A stretch of DNA of 64,000 nt, taken from the NCBI GenBank assembly GCA_021927905.1, contig BLLK01000027.1:310001-374000 (forward strand), in the 5' to 3' direction. The notes beneath the pieces are model-generated. The model was not told the origin of the DNA. It saw only the letters and a program-made list of their open reading frames with translations, and made no database searches. The position numbers and the translations under genes are program-made. Position 1 is the stretch's first letter. Each line of letters starts with the position of its first letter. The DNA comes from Chaetoceros tenuissimus (lineage: Eukaryota; Bacillariophyta; Thalassiosirophyceae; Chaetocerotales; Chaetocerotaceae). This document shows positions 22,651-34,010 of this stretch, one piece after another.

Positions 22651-23999
22651 ACGAAATTGATGCATACACGCACGACAACGGTGGTAGAAATTACGAAAGT
22701 AGTTATACTTCTCCATCTGTAGGTTGTCTTTCCCAAAGTAGTAGTGAGCAATACTTTAGGAAAACTTTTAGATTGCTTTTTCCTGATTGGAAATGAAAGT
22801 GTAATTACACTGCTACGTTTAAATCAACATGTAAAATAACTTTTCAAATTGAGATGAGATTCTTGGCTCTTCCATATATAATTTTACCTTTTCAAGCTAG
22901 AATTCAGAGATCTTATCAGTCTAAACTAATCAAAACTTCTCCTCATCTGAAAAATCAGTCAGAGTGATTGGGGTACAAGTCCTTTGGTGGAATATGTACT
23001 TTCCTTTTCCTTTCTAGAGCCCGTGTCCATTGTCAGCAATGATGGAGTAGCAATTAACTGTGGTTGGCATAGTTCTTACTTCATTCTCTAGACCTCAAGT
23101 GGCAGCGAATTTCTATCAAAACTTTCAGAAATCTTATAGCTAGAACAAGTCAAATTATGAATATGGCTAGATGTGGCTATTCATCACTGTTGATTGATGT
23201 TGAAACCTCGATTTCTTTCTGCATGTCGCTTTCGCGATCCTTTCCTCACATGTTTATATCTTCCTCCCAGTCAAAAGTCAACATTTAGTCATACTTCCTT
23301 GTCTGAATATACGCCGAGTATATCATGTATATTGGATACACTACCCTGCGACTCAATTATTTGAACATTTCCACTCTGATATTGTTTCGCCAGTTCTCGC
23401 CCTCTTATTTGTTATTAAAACTTTTGGTTGTAATTTTGCCACGTAGAATAAAGATTTACAAACTCTTCAATACTTTGACTTTTATGAGAGCTAGATTATA
23501 TCCAAATAGATGTTTCCCTTCATAGGTGAAATGGAATTGTGGGTGAATGAAGAATGGCTTTACTTTAAATTTGTCTTTTCTCAAATGATAAAAAATGAAG
23601 ATAATATAAACGTTATAATAGGGTTGGAGATATTCATATGGTAACCGCGTCCATTTGGGATGCAGCTACGCACTACGTCTATCCAAGTGATGAGTGGATG
23701 AGAGCTTCAACCAATCACTCAGTTTTCTTTACAACTCACACACAATTAGTTCAATTTGATTTGAATTGAATTCATTTGGTACCTATCAAGGTTTGCACAA
23801 CACAGATAGTACTATTCGTAGGTTTTATCAGATTTAATTTTTGGTCTTAAACGAAAGTCAAAGTTTCAGTAGATCGGCAACAAACTTCTGAAGCAAAAGC
23901 ACATTCAGATCGAAATCAGTTTTTGAGAAATACACATTAGCACTTTTCATTCACGAGGATAAAAGTTTACTATTTACAAATACAAGAAAGAAAGAAATC
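22651..23999. other. Intergenic, 1.35 kb, nothing recognised
   Basis: AT-rich spacer before the IF-2 gene. A 66-codon frame at 23325 lacks any protein-like composition. No RNA gene or mobile element seen. Confidence 0.4.
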
Positions 24000-26900
24000 A
24001 TGACTAGATTATCAATCATTCATAAATTGATCATTTCGCTATCTGTTCTGTCGATAACATCGGCGTTCGTTGTTCCTTCCCAATATGGATTGGTACAAAG
24101 AATTGAAGCTGCTAATTCAGTTGTTGACAACAGAGATGAATTGAGAAAAGTGATTAATTCCTGTGATTTTGGAGTAGGATATTGCAATTCATTCGGGTGA
24201 GTAGGCACATTGCATATGGGAGATAAGTCTCTTTCAAAGTTTTTGGACTCATTTTTGTTTTTTTTTTAGTGTTTTGAGCATGAGCTCAACCGAGCAGAGA
24301 AGTGGTAGAGGTGGCCGTGGAGGTCGCGGTGGTAGAGGTGGAAGGTAAGTTTTTGTGTTTTTGTGAATTATTTTGAGCTGTATTAAGCATCTCACCACAC
24401 TCTCTGAAACAGAGGAAGAGGTCGTGGTGGAAGAGGAGGCCGTGGTGGAAGAGGAGGTCGTGGTGGTGGAGGAGGACCATCGTTGAAACTTGAAAATCCA
24501 CTTAGAATCCAGAGAATTCAAGAAGTTCGAGAAAATAATGGAGGTAGAGGAGGAAGAGGCAGAGGACGTGACGGAGAAGACAGAGGAGGAAGAGGAGGAA
24601 GAGGAGGAAGAGGACGTGGTGATGGTGGTGGAAGAGGAGGTGGTGTTTCCAACAGAGGGCCAGCTGCAAACGCTGGAGCTGTGAACGATGGACCAATTGG
24701 TGAGACTCAGATACAATCATACTATCAACGTGGGCATGATCAAATATGTGAATAATCAATATGTCCTGAAAATGAATTGACAATATTGCAAAAAATGAAG
24801 AAATATCTGGTTCTCAATTCATGAAAAGAGGCAATTGATTGAAAAGTATGGTCGCTCATTACTATTCGATTGAAGAAATCACTATGGATTCTCTTTCAAT
24901 TGCCTAGACAAACGATCATGTCCACTTTTACGCTTTGAAAATCATACAAAACATCTGACTTTTAATTCTTTTCTTTACTAGGTGGTAATGACAAGGGTCC
25001 AGGTCGTAATTTTGGAAAGAAGAAAACAAGAGGAGGAGGGGATTATGAGAAGAAGCCACGTAACTCTCTCCGTATTGGTACTGGTAAGAAGGGACGTTCT
25101 GCTGAGAAGAATATGAAACGTGGATCACTTAGAAGACGTGACAGAAGTGCAGAAAAGGCAGCACGACTTGAGGCTGCAATTGAACGCAAAACAGTTTCAC
25201 TTCCAGAGTAAGTATCTGCTTTGAAGATTTGTTTGCTCGATCTTCATGTTTTCTAACTTCCTTGATGACAGTGGACCAATGACTGTTGCAGATTTGGCTG
25301 AATTGATGGATGAGAAACCTGTTGCTGTAATCAAATATTTGATGACTGATCTCGGTGTAATGGCTGCAATGACTCAAAGTCTTGACCCTGCAACATGTGA
25401 AGCAGTTGTAGAAGGCTTTGGACTTTACATTGGAGATGATGAAGACGACGATTATGACGACGAGGACGAAGATGAGGAGTAAGTAATCAATTCTTGAAAT
25501 TTCTCAAGGTCATAGATGTGTATCTTACAATTACTTTCCATAGAGAATCTGCTCTTGATGCTGGGATTGCATTTGAGGAAGAGGATGAGGAAGATCTTGT
25601 AAAGAGACCACCTGTAGTAACTATCATGGGACACGTTGATCACGGAAAGACTTCTCTTCTTGACGCAATTAGAAACACAAAGGTTACTGCTGGAGAAGCA
25701 GGAGGAATTACACAGCATATTGGAGCATACCAAGTTGAACAGAATGGAGAAAAGATCACTTTTATTGATACCCCAGGTCATGCTGCTTTCACTGATATGA
25801 GACAGCGTGGAGCAAATATCACTGATATGGTCATCTTAGTTGTTGCAGCAGATGATGGTGTCAAACAGCAAACAGCTGATTCCATTGCATGTGCACGTCA
25901 ATCTGGTGTCCCTCTACTCGTAGCAGTAAACAAGATTGATAAGGAGACTGCAGATGCTCCAAGAGTAAAATCAGAATTGACTCAATATGATGTGTTGACT
26001 GAAGATCTCGGAGGAGACGTACTTTGTTCAGAAATTAGTGCAAAAGAGAAGATTGGACTAGATGACTTGCTTGAGAAAATCTTGCTCCAAGCTGAGGTTC
26101 AGGACTTAAAGGCAAATCCTGATAGACTTGCACAAGGAGCTATCATTGAAGCACGTCTGGAAAGGGGCCTTGGTACTGTTGCAACCACGTTGATCCAGAA
26201 GGGAACTATCAAGGTTGGTGATATTTTTGTTGCTGGTGCAACTTCTGGCCGTGTAAAGGCACTAATCCTACCAGACGGAAAGACCAGAGTAAAGGAAGCT
26301 GGACCTAGTAGTCCAATTAGTGTTGTTGGTTTCGATGGAATCCCTGACGCAGGGGATCTTCTCGTTGTTTGTGAAGATGAACAAATGGCAAGAGATATTG
26401 CTGCCAACCGTGCAAGAATTGCTCGCGAAAAAGAATCAGCCGCGTATCAGGCTGGTCTCATGCAATCAGTAGCTGCTACATTTGCTGCTGATGGAAAATT
26501 CAAGGAGCAACGTGAGATGTGTGTTGTTGTAAAGGCTGACGTACAAGGATCTGCGGAGGCACTTACTGCCGCTCTTCGTGACTTGAAGTTGGAGAATGAC
26601 GAAGCTATTGTAACAATCAAGGTGCTCGTTAGTGAAGCGGGAGAAGTATCCAAGAGTGATGTTGCAATTGCAAGTGTTACCCCTGAAACTACCATTATTG
26701 CATTCAACTGCGCAGCAAACTATGCAGCAACCGAGGACGCTAGAGCACAAGGAATTCCAATTGAATATTACAGCATTGTGTACGATGCAATTGAATCTGT
26801 TGAGAGCCGTATGCAGGAGGTATTATCTCCAACTCCAGAGGGAGAATATGTTGGACAAGTTGTTGTCCAAGAAGTATTCAACATTGGAGGTGTTGGTAAC

Positions 26901-27116
26901 ATCGCAGGAAGTAAATGTACCGATGGATTCATCAAGAAGGGAAGCAACGTACGTGTCATGCGTGGAGATAAGATTCTATGCGAAGATAAGATCAAGTCTC
27001 TACGTAACTTCAAATCTGAAGTTGATAAAGTCGAGGCTGGAGATGAATGTGGTGTAGGATTGGTTGATTTTGAAGACTTCCAACCGGGTGATGTAGTAGA
27101 AAGTTATATTGAGTAA
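24000..27116 (+). CDS. infB: Plastid translation initiation factor IF-2
   Basis: Six exons (24000-24196, 24270-24344, 24413-24699, 24982-25207, 25272-25478, 25544-27116), phases consistent, encode 854 residues. The start is a signal peptide ending SAFVVPS, the plastid bipartite signal of diatoms. Residues ~75-165 are an RGG-rich low-complexity insert encoded by exons 2 and 3. Then comes a basic stretch, an IF2_N-type helical module (MTVADLAELMDEKPVAVIKY) and an acidic linker. The GTPase domain follows: G1 GHVDHGKT, G2 GGITQHIG, G3 DTPGH, G4 NKID, G5 SAKEK. After it are the domain II and IF-2 domains ending in ECGVGLVDFEDFQPGDVVESY. IF-2 places fMet-tRNA on the organelle ribosome. A mitochondrial copy would need a different presequence, so plastid is favoured. 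Confidence 0.92.
24300..24660 (+). repeat. RGG-repeat coding tract in IF-2
   Basis: Purine-rich GGTAGAGG / GGAAGAGG-type repeats encode Arg-Gly-Gly runs. The tract is interrupted by the intron at 24345-24412 and by a normal ~25-residue segment (SLKLENPLRIQRIQEVREN). Confidence 0.85.
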
Positions 27117-27532
27117 AACTGATAGATTGCATAGTAAAGAATCCTTAAAATTGCTATACTACTCGTTTGTTTCAACAGAAAATTGCTTGTCTGATAGAAC
27201 TCAAATTGTATTACTTTTTTTATAAAATCAAATTTATGAACGAAACCGAAATTTAACCCTACGTATGTATGGTAGAAGCACTAGAGAAATACTTTAGTCG
27301 TAGTAAGATTAAAATATTAAAAATGATAAAAGTTCCCAAAATTGAACGGAGGAAGCAACGAAATTTTTCTCTACCGTATCCAGTACGAGTTATGAGTTAT
27401 GAGGAATGAGCCTGTCAAAACGATACACTGTCTAGTTACGCACTAATACAAGACGCAATCAAGTACAGTTCTATAAGATTAGATCTCCATATCATTCCCT
27501 TATCAAAGAAATATTCGCACAGAGAAGAGAAA
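27117..27532. other. Intergenic, 416 bp
   Basis: AT-rich spacer between IF-2 and a small membrane-protein gene on the same strand. Nothing recognised. Confidence 0.35.
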
Positions 27533-28191
27533 ATGTCAACAGCGAGCAATAATGGAGGAAAAGAGAGTTGGCGCAACACTGTAAGTCTTCTCAAGTGGAT
27601 ATGTTGTTCTTTTTCCAGAACTATTCTCAAAGATCTGACATCTCCTCTACATAAAAACTTCTTCTCATGCATTAAATAAAGTATCAAAACACTAAGCCTC
27701 CACCAAGTACTAGGAATAATCCTAGCTCTATCCATTTCCGTCGTGGTAGGCATCAACTGAGTATGAGAGAGTCTACACGTGCTAATTTTTTTACAAGCCT
27801 ACGTGCGGGCCAAACAGACCTAGATGAGGATGTGAAGGTTGTTCCTTCATTGTTGAAAGACAACGTGAGATTATTTACCACTAATAAAATTGGTTCAGAA
27901 GGGCTTTTATACATGAAGGAACAAGCATTCTACCGCAGAGAAGAAGATCCTGAGTATGCGCTCTCTGTCAGCCCTGATATTTACAGAAAGTTGGTGGATG
28001 AAATCAATGATGCGAATTCAGTTCCTCTTGGATTATACTTTTGTTGCCACGGAGGAGATGGTGCTCATTCTGGAGTAGCTGATGAAGATTATGTTGACAT
28101 TGAAGTCGCATACATTGTAGTTGGTTTCTTTTTTGTGATTATTATTTTGCTCGGCTGGTTGCTTCCAAACCCTGATGCAATGGCTGCATAA
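27533..28191 (+). CDS. Tail-anchored-type small membrane protein, unknown
   Basis: Exons 27533-27580 and 27682-28191 (phase 0, GTAAGT...AAAG, 101-nt intron) give 185 residues. The N-terminal ~70 residues are polar and basic (YQNTKPPPSTRNNPSS, RRGRHQLS). The centre is mixed helix and includes a small Cys/His patch (FCCHGGDGAHSG). The only TM segment is near the C terminus (EVAYIVVGFFFVIIILLGWLL), leaving ~8 lumenal residues, so a tail-anchored topology is likely. No signal peptide and no recognised family. Confidence 0.6.
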
Positions 28192-28645
28192 CTCCAAAGT
28201 GTTACATTGTATTCAAAACTATCTCAACTTGAAACAGTATAGTTCTTGACATTATTATTTATTGCATTTTTATGAGGCAAAGGAAAATAAAATAAATATC
28301 CTTCTAAAAAATATTTTATCCAGTATCAAAATGGAATTCTTCCCTTTCATCTCGCCTATTGCGATTCAATTATGATAATATTATAGACATACACGAAGAA
28401 TTTATACTTATTATTCACCTATATATCTTATTACCATTTGGTTAAACTGTGTTGTAATGATGATAAGAAGGTGGACCTGATTAGAGATGCAAGGAAAAAT
28501 GACCATATTCGTTTGTCCGTGTTACGAGTATCACTTGCTGCCAAAAAAAAAGACGAGAGAGAGTAATAAGCAAAGCCTATCTCTCATACGAGGTACTCAT
28601 CTAATTGCTGTATCAATCTATTCCAAGTATCTATTTATCTCATAG
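28192..28645. other. Intergenic, 454 bp
   Basis: Very AT-rich spacer between two plus-strand genes. Nothing recognised. Confidence 0.35.
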
Positions 28646-29938
28646 ATGTCTCGTAAGAATATATTCAAGAAGATCAGGAACGTATGGAACACGCTAGTTT
28701 CAAAAGAAACACCAAGAGAATTACAAGAGAGGAATGATCTCTATAAAGTTGCACTTGCAAGTACCTATCGTAAGATTCGTCTAGATAACTGCAGTTCGAA
28801 AGCGGTAAAGTCTGGACTAACAAACGAGGAGCTAGGTGATATATTTGATCTGGCTTCCGAGTCTCTCGAATCGGAAGCAAAAGCACATGAACTCCCGATC
28901 AGATCATTAAGACATCACGTTCAATCTTTAATTCAACCACAGGCACTCGATATTTTAAATGCTTGCAAAGAAGTTGATACCGAACTGCAAGTAGTAAATG
29001 GCGATCATGATAAAACTATGATTTTGATTGAAAAATGCCGAGTTATTCTACTTCATGAACAATCAAAACTCAAAGAGAAGTTAGATGCAACAACATCGAA
29101 CAAAGTGCAACAGGAGTATTTCAAGCAGAAGTTTACTGCTATTCAAATTCTCTCAGATTACTATGATTGGAACTCTCCATTGAAAAGTGCTATGTGTGAC
29201 TATGATTTCGCGGCTGGATTGGGGAAAGGAGATGCATTTGGATACTATTTGAACAAAGACGAAAGTATCAATAAAGCCATCAGACACTACCAACTCATCA
29301 ACATGACAAAAGCTCTACTATTACGTGATCGACTTGGATATTCCTCCATATCTTTAAAATCTACTATAACGGACGCTGGTCGTGGGGTCTTTATTGATGG
29401 ATTTGCACCCGCAGGATCTTTGATTGCATTTTTTGGAGGACGTGTTTGGCCCAAAGAGTATTTACTAAATGTCAACGCTTCTTCTAACATGTTTGAGAAT
29501 GATCCAAAGCAACAGCTATCAATGAGATATGACGATGTTTTAATTGACTCCAGAAATTCTCCATATACGGTGCTTGATAATGAAAATTCCAACGCCTTTG
29601 CTCTAGCCCATATTGTCAATCACCCGGCTAGACTAGAAACTCCGAACTGTAGCACTGTCATGGTCGATTTTATGGAGAAGATGAAACTTGGAAAAGATGG
29701 ACTTGATAAATATGTTCCAAATACATATATTAAACCTCCAATGTTATTTGGACCAAATACAATGGACAGAGAAAAAGTTTCCATGCACAGCTTTGGACTC
29801 GTGTCAACACGTGATGTAGAAAATGAAGAGATTTTTTATGACTACAGACTTTCGGGAAATAAATCTGAACATCCTGATTGGTACCATATTGTAAATGAGG
29901 AAGAATCAAGGAATCGATGGTTGAACTCGAATAGCTAA
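28646..29938 (+). CDS. SET-domain protein, SETD9-like
   Basis: A single exon of 430 residues. The N-terminal half is helical and charged. The C-terminal half shows SET landmarks in order: GRGVFIDGFAPAGSLIAFFGG (first part of the motif) near residue 245, the pseudoknot pair AHIVNHPARLETPNC near 320, and EEIFYDYRL near 400. The end (HPDWYHIVNEEESRNRW) resembles the tail of animal SETD9. SET proteins transfer methyl groups from S-adenosylmethionine to Lys. The NHP-x(n)-C form departs from the usual NHSC, so substrate and even activity are open. No post-SET cysteines and no targeting signal. Confidence 0.75.
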   Translation: MSRKNIFKKIRNVWNTLVSKETPRELQERNDLYKVALASTYRKIRLDNCSSKAVKSGLTNEELGDIFDLASESLESEAKAHELPIRSLRHHVQSLIQPQALDILNACKEVDTELQVVNGDHDKTMILIEKCRVILLHEQSKLKEKLDATTSNKVQQEYFKQKFTAIQILSDYYDWNSPLKSAMCDYDFAAGLGKGDAFGYYLNKDESINKAIRHYQLINMTKALLLRDRLGYSSISLKSTITDAGRGVFIDGFAPAGSLIAFFGGRVWPKEYLLNVNASSNMFENDPKQQLSMRYDDVLIDSRNSPYTVLDNENSNAFALAHIVNHPARLETPNCSTVMVDFMEKMKLGKDGLDKYVPNTYIKPPMLFGPNTMDREKVSMHSFGLVSTRDVENEEIFYDYRLSGNKSEHPDWYHIVNEEESRNRWLNSNS

Positions 29939-30318
29939 TGCGTTTTTCCCATCACAATCTGGATTTTTCACAGGCCTTTCAAATAATACATTGACATTTT
30001 AAAAAAGAAGTAAAAAGTCAGTCGCGAAGAAAATTTAATTTTAGCTACCAGGTACATGGTCAAATTAGAGTTTGAAAAGAAACTCAACGCATTCTGTTCT
30101 CTTTTTCTAGAAAAGCGGTTTTTTTTTTGACTAATATAGCTCCGCTTTGTGGCTGTTCCTTGTGACTTCATGAAGTCCTACCCTATTGTACGTGATCCAT
30201 TAAGTACATCTACGCACGTGCAAAGTGCTACGACTTGAGATTTGAGAGTGGTTGTTGTGTGTTGTGATGGCTTTGATATCTTTAGAATCTTTTCTTTCGA
30301 TCATAAATAGATTACAAA
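29939..30318. other. Intergenic, 380 bp
   Basis: AT-rich spacer with poly-A and poly-T runs near 30001 and 30120. Nothing recognised. Confidence 0.35.
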
Positions 30319-31690
30319 ATGGGTTCTAAGAAACGAGTTCAACTATTGTATTCGTACACTTTTATAACATTATTGTTTTTGATCATAGGTTTTCTTGTCT
30401 TAACATGTGGAAGAGACAGGTTTAAAAAGGTAAATCTATCCAAAGAAAAGGTTATACCCAAGCAAAAGGTTTTGTTGAGACCGAGCACATTAACTCGCAA
30501 ATCATCTAGTGAATACAAACATATCATGTATGATGGTGTTGTACAGTCGAAGAAATTAGAAAAAACAGATGATTTTCTTGACCAAGATGCAGTGTGGATT
30601 GTTGATCCTCTTGCCTACAATTGTGAAAAAGAGCTCATACCTGAAATTAAGAAGAGATTGGAGAAGATTCCAACACCATGGAAAATAATTTTCTTAGACT
30701 TCTCCGACATGGGAAGAGACTATGGACCATGCTTTTACGAGATCAAAAATAGCTTGTTCAAATCAGGAAAATATACGTTTTTTGCAAGACGAGCTTTTTA
30801 CTCAGAAGAAAGAAACATAAATTTCGATGCTTCTGATAATGAAAAGACAAACTTTCACGATCTCGGTGAATACATCGATTGGGATTCCTACTTTGTAGAA
30901 GATGATAGTCAAGAGAAACTCTTGGGCGGACTAGTTCAACCGTTGAGGTATTCAATACGAAGTGACTTTGCTGATGCAATATTCAACATCACCAGCACTA
31001 TGGGTATTACCTACTTACCTGATAGTTACAGAAGACACGGAGCCATACATTTCTGGAATGTAAAGGTTGATTACGATGATCCAAACAAATCTTCAACACT
31101 CCGGAATATGGTGACAACTGCAATGTTAGAGCTCGCTGAAGAAAATGACATGAAAAACAAAGGCATTCACGCTTATCAAGTTGGAACAAGGGAAAATACT
31201 GGTCGTAGGAATGTGCAAGAAGGGTACTTGAAAACAATGCTATCTCATAAAATTGTGGTTGTCTCACAGCGAGATTACTGGGAAGACCATTGTGAGTTTT
31301 TCTATATGACTTATTTTCTTTTCATTCATTCAATAGTACTTATAGCTTCCTTTCTTTCTTGTTACAATAGATCGTCTGATGGAAGCACTGGCATCAGGTG
31401 CGCTTGTATTGACTGACCCTATGAATCCATTACCATCATGGTATCAAGATGGTGTTAATATTGTTGTCTACAGAAATTTATGGCAGCTGAAGAACTATAT
31501 ACGATACTACCTAAATCATGAGAGTGAACGGTTAAAGATAGCGAAAGCTGGCTTCGAACTAGCCATGTCAAAGCATCGCAGTTCACACAACATGGAGAGA
31601 TTAGTTCTAGGCAACTGGAATCTCCCTAATTTTGGAGAATTTGCTCAATATGGAAGCATCATGGACATATCAACAAGTACCAAAAACTGA
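30319..31690 (+). CDS. Type II membrane glycosyltransferase (exostosin/GT1-like C terminus)
   Basis: Exons 30319-31291 and 31371-31690 (phase 1, GTGAGT...ATAG, 79-nt intron) give 430 residues. One TM segment near the N terminus (YTFITLLFLIIGFLVLTCG) is followed by a stem and a lumenal domain. The C-terminal part carries YRLMEALASGALVLTDPM and DGVNIVVYRNLWQLKNYIRY, the nucleotide-sugar-binding region of Glyco_trans_1_2 / exostosin-like enzymes found in many algae. The splice joins DH|YRLMEAL exactly within that conserved motif, which supports the intron call. A Golgi enzyme acting on cell-surface glycans is inferred; donor and acceptor unknown. Confidence 0.75.
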
Positions 31691-31843
31691 AAATAGATAC
31701 ATATGGATCAAAAATGCATCTGTACACAATAAAGAAAACAAAAGACTAGAAAAATAAATAGAATAAAGAATGCAAAATGCTAGAAAAGAATTACGAATAG
31801 GACAAAAAGCACCCAACTATAATTATATAAAAACTGTACTTTA

Positions 31844-32830
31844 TTACAAAAAGAATCTATTTAATTGACCATCGTCATCAATGTCATCATCCGTTTTACC
31901 TGCATTGTTCGATCCATTATGATTATTGCCACTTGCATGAGAATGGTGACTATAGAAAACAATTTTAAATATCAAAAAGAATACAAAGTGAATGCATACA
32001 ACTGCCATACACATCGATGCTCCCCATCTAGAATTGCTTTTCATGATTGGCCCCATGAGATTTCTCGCGATGAGCAAAAGAGAGAGAATTGATGCAGCTA
32101 ATAAAAATATTACTTCGAGCCAACTAGATGGAATGAGGCATAAAATCGTCACTGGAAGATAAGGCACTAATGAGTATCCATACAATGCTATGATTTCGAC
32201 AAGCCCGACATTCACATTCACACATTGCATCATGATAAATAAAGCAGATGGAACACAGAAAGTATAAACCATCAATATCGAAAAAGCTTTGCTCAAATGG
32301 CTAATGTCATACTCTACATCCTGCGCATCATTCTTGAGATACTTGGAAGTGTTGCCAGTCACCGCAAACAAAAACATGAGAGTCATTGATATCCACACAG
32401 GTCCGTATAGATCTGCTTCTTTGGTCCCATTTGAAGTCAAAACTTGTTCCCTAAAATGATCTGGTGTATTTGCATGAATGATGGCAGATTTCACTCTTTA
32501 AATAGTCATGGTCAGCAATGAATTATATCAATATCGGTAAACGAGTACGTTCATGTAGGAGCAGTACACAACTCACCTGTTCTGTACATCAATTGTATCC
32601 ACATTGAAATGTCTCTGCAATGTTGAAAGTTGGAAGCAAGAAACCAGCCGTTTGTACCAAGGTAGATTTGGATCATTTGTATTATTGATGTTATTACTTT
32701 GCATGGGTGCGGAATTTTGAAACGAAGGAGCAGTATCCATTCCGCTGCTATTAGAGCCTATCTGAAAACTTGAGTCATCGTCATCAATCTCAAACTGATT
32801 AATCCCTACTGGCGTGTCCTGTCTCATCAT
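31844..32830 (-). CDS. YIPF1/2-type Yip1-domain Golgi protein
   Basis: Exons 32577-32830 and 31844-32495 (phase 2, GTGAGT...AAAG, 81-nt intron) give 301 residues. The first ~65 residues are acidic and Asn/Ser-rich, then LPWYKRLVSCFQL leads into the Yip1 domain. The conserved ADLYGPVWISMTLMF is followed by five hydrophobic spans, including YGYSLVPYLPVTILCLIPSS, the family signature. The tail is His/Asn/Asp-rich. Yip1 proteins bind Rab GTPases and work in ER-Golgi vesicle traffic. The short distance to the glycosyltransferase end (153 bp) marks convergent transcription. Confidence 0.85.
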
Positions 32831-33182
32831 ACTATCACTTATTTATTTTATTTGACGACTGTGTACACGGAATAACTATTTGTAGTTATATGGTAGAGGT
32901 CCATAAACATACAATAACATTGAAAAACGAGAGAAGTCAGCTCTGTTCTCTGTTCCCTTCTGTTGCTGTCGTCTTCTCCTTTAGAGTGTTTTTGACATTG
33001 AGAGACACTCTACATTCAAAATGATGCCATCATGCATCGTCCGTTGGATCCCACTTTTGACCCACTTGACCACTTTTCACCCTGTGATTGATGATGATAC
33101 TTTCTAATACAAGCAAATCAATTACACTACCGCGATAGAGTTTAGCCATCATACATCATTTCAATTGCAAAGAATAGAAAGA
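32831..33182. promoter_or_regulatory. Divergent intergenic region
   Basis: 352 bp between the YIPF gene (minus) and the next plus-strand gene. No nameable element. Confidence 0.3.
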
Positions 33183-33860
33183 ATGCGAGAAACGACAGAG
33201 AAAAACGGAGTCAATTTGAGTACGGACAATGATGAACTTGAGAATATCATGTCTCATGGCAACGTGTATATTGAAGAAGAAGGCTTTGTAGATAATCCAG
33301 ACACTGTAACTTGTACAGCAACATCAAATGGAAAATTTCTCAAACCTGCTGTAGCAGGAAGAATAGCCCAAGCCTCGAATAATCCACCATGCTTACTTTT
33401 ATGTTGTCCTTCCAATAACGCAAATATTCGATGTTCAATGACTTTTAGTAGGAGGTTCATACAAATAGCTACATTTCTTGCGATAACTTTAGTGACAACA
33501 TTGATAGTTTTGGCGATAAATAAGAAAAGTAATACAGACAATTGGTTCGAGAATCCACAATTTACAATAAGTGATGAATACAATTTTACATTTGGGAATC
33601 GAAGATCATACTGTGTTTTATCAGAGGAATCTGGAATTTGGGATGAGCCTGAATTTTACGAAATGCCTGGAGCTTTAGATTTGGATGACTGCATTGAACA
33701 AATAAAATCAATGAACTACAAATATGTAGAATATTGGGCGTTAGATGGAAGATGTCGAGGACTGAATGACTGTCCATATGAATACAATTGCGATGTGAAA
33801 CTTGATTGCATTCCATATGATGGACAAGGAATAGGAGTTCGAACGTTCACACTGTACTAG
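33183..33860 (+). CDS. Single-span membrane protein with Cys-rich exterior, unknown
   Basis: 225 residues, one exon. ATG at 33183 is used instead of an in-frame TTG at 33165. The N-terminal ~95 residues are polar, with a CLLLCCP patch that could be palmitoylated. One TM segment (FIQIATFLAITLVTTLIVLAI) follows. The C-terminal ~105 residues contain seven cysteines (YCVLS, DDCIE, GRCRG, NDCPY, YNCDV, LDCIP and others), suggesting a disulphide-bonded exterior in a type II orientation. No family recognised. Confidence 0.6.
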   Translation: MRETTEKNGVNLSTDNDELENIMSHGNVYIEEEGFVDNPDTVTCTATSNGKFLKPAVAGRIAQASNNPPCLLLCCPSNNANIRCSMTFSRRFIQIATFLAITLVTTLIVLAINKKSNTDNWFENPQFTISDEYNFTFGNRRSYCVLSEESGIWDEPEFYEMPGALDLDDCIEQIKSMNYKYVEYWALDGRCRGLNDCPYEYNCDVKLDCIPYDGQGIGVRTFTLY

Positions 33861-34010
33861 TTAGTTATAGATATAGTAGAGTTAAAAATCATAGACAAAG
33901 ACATTCATTGAGTTCATTACACTTTACAAGAATACATCTCATTCTATTTGCCTTGAATCTTTTAAAAAATCATCAACCTTCCACATGTCTTTTGATTCAA
34001 TTGCGCTCTT

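Noticed and set aside
22419-22751. Minus-strand 110-codon frame across the silaffin-like gene
   Set aside because: Shadow of the Lys/Ser codons (its Leu/Val/Asp-rich composition is their complement).
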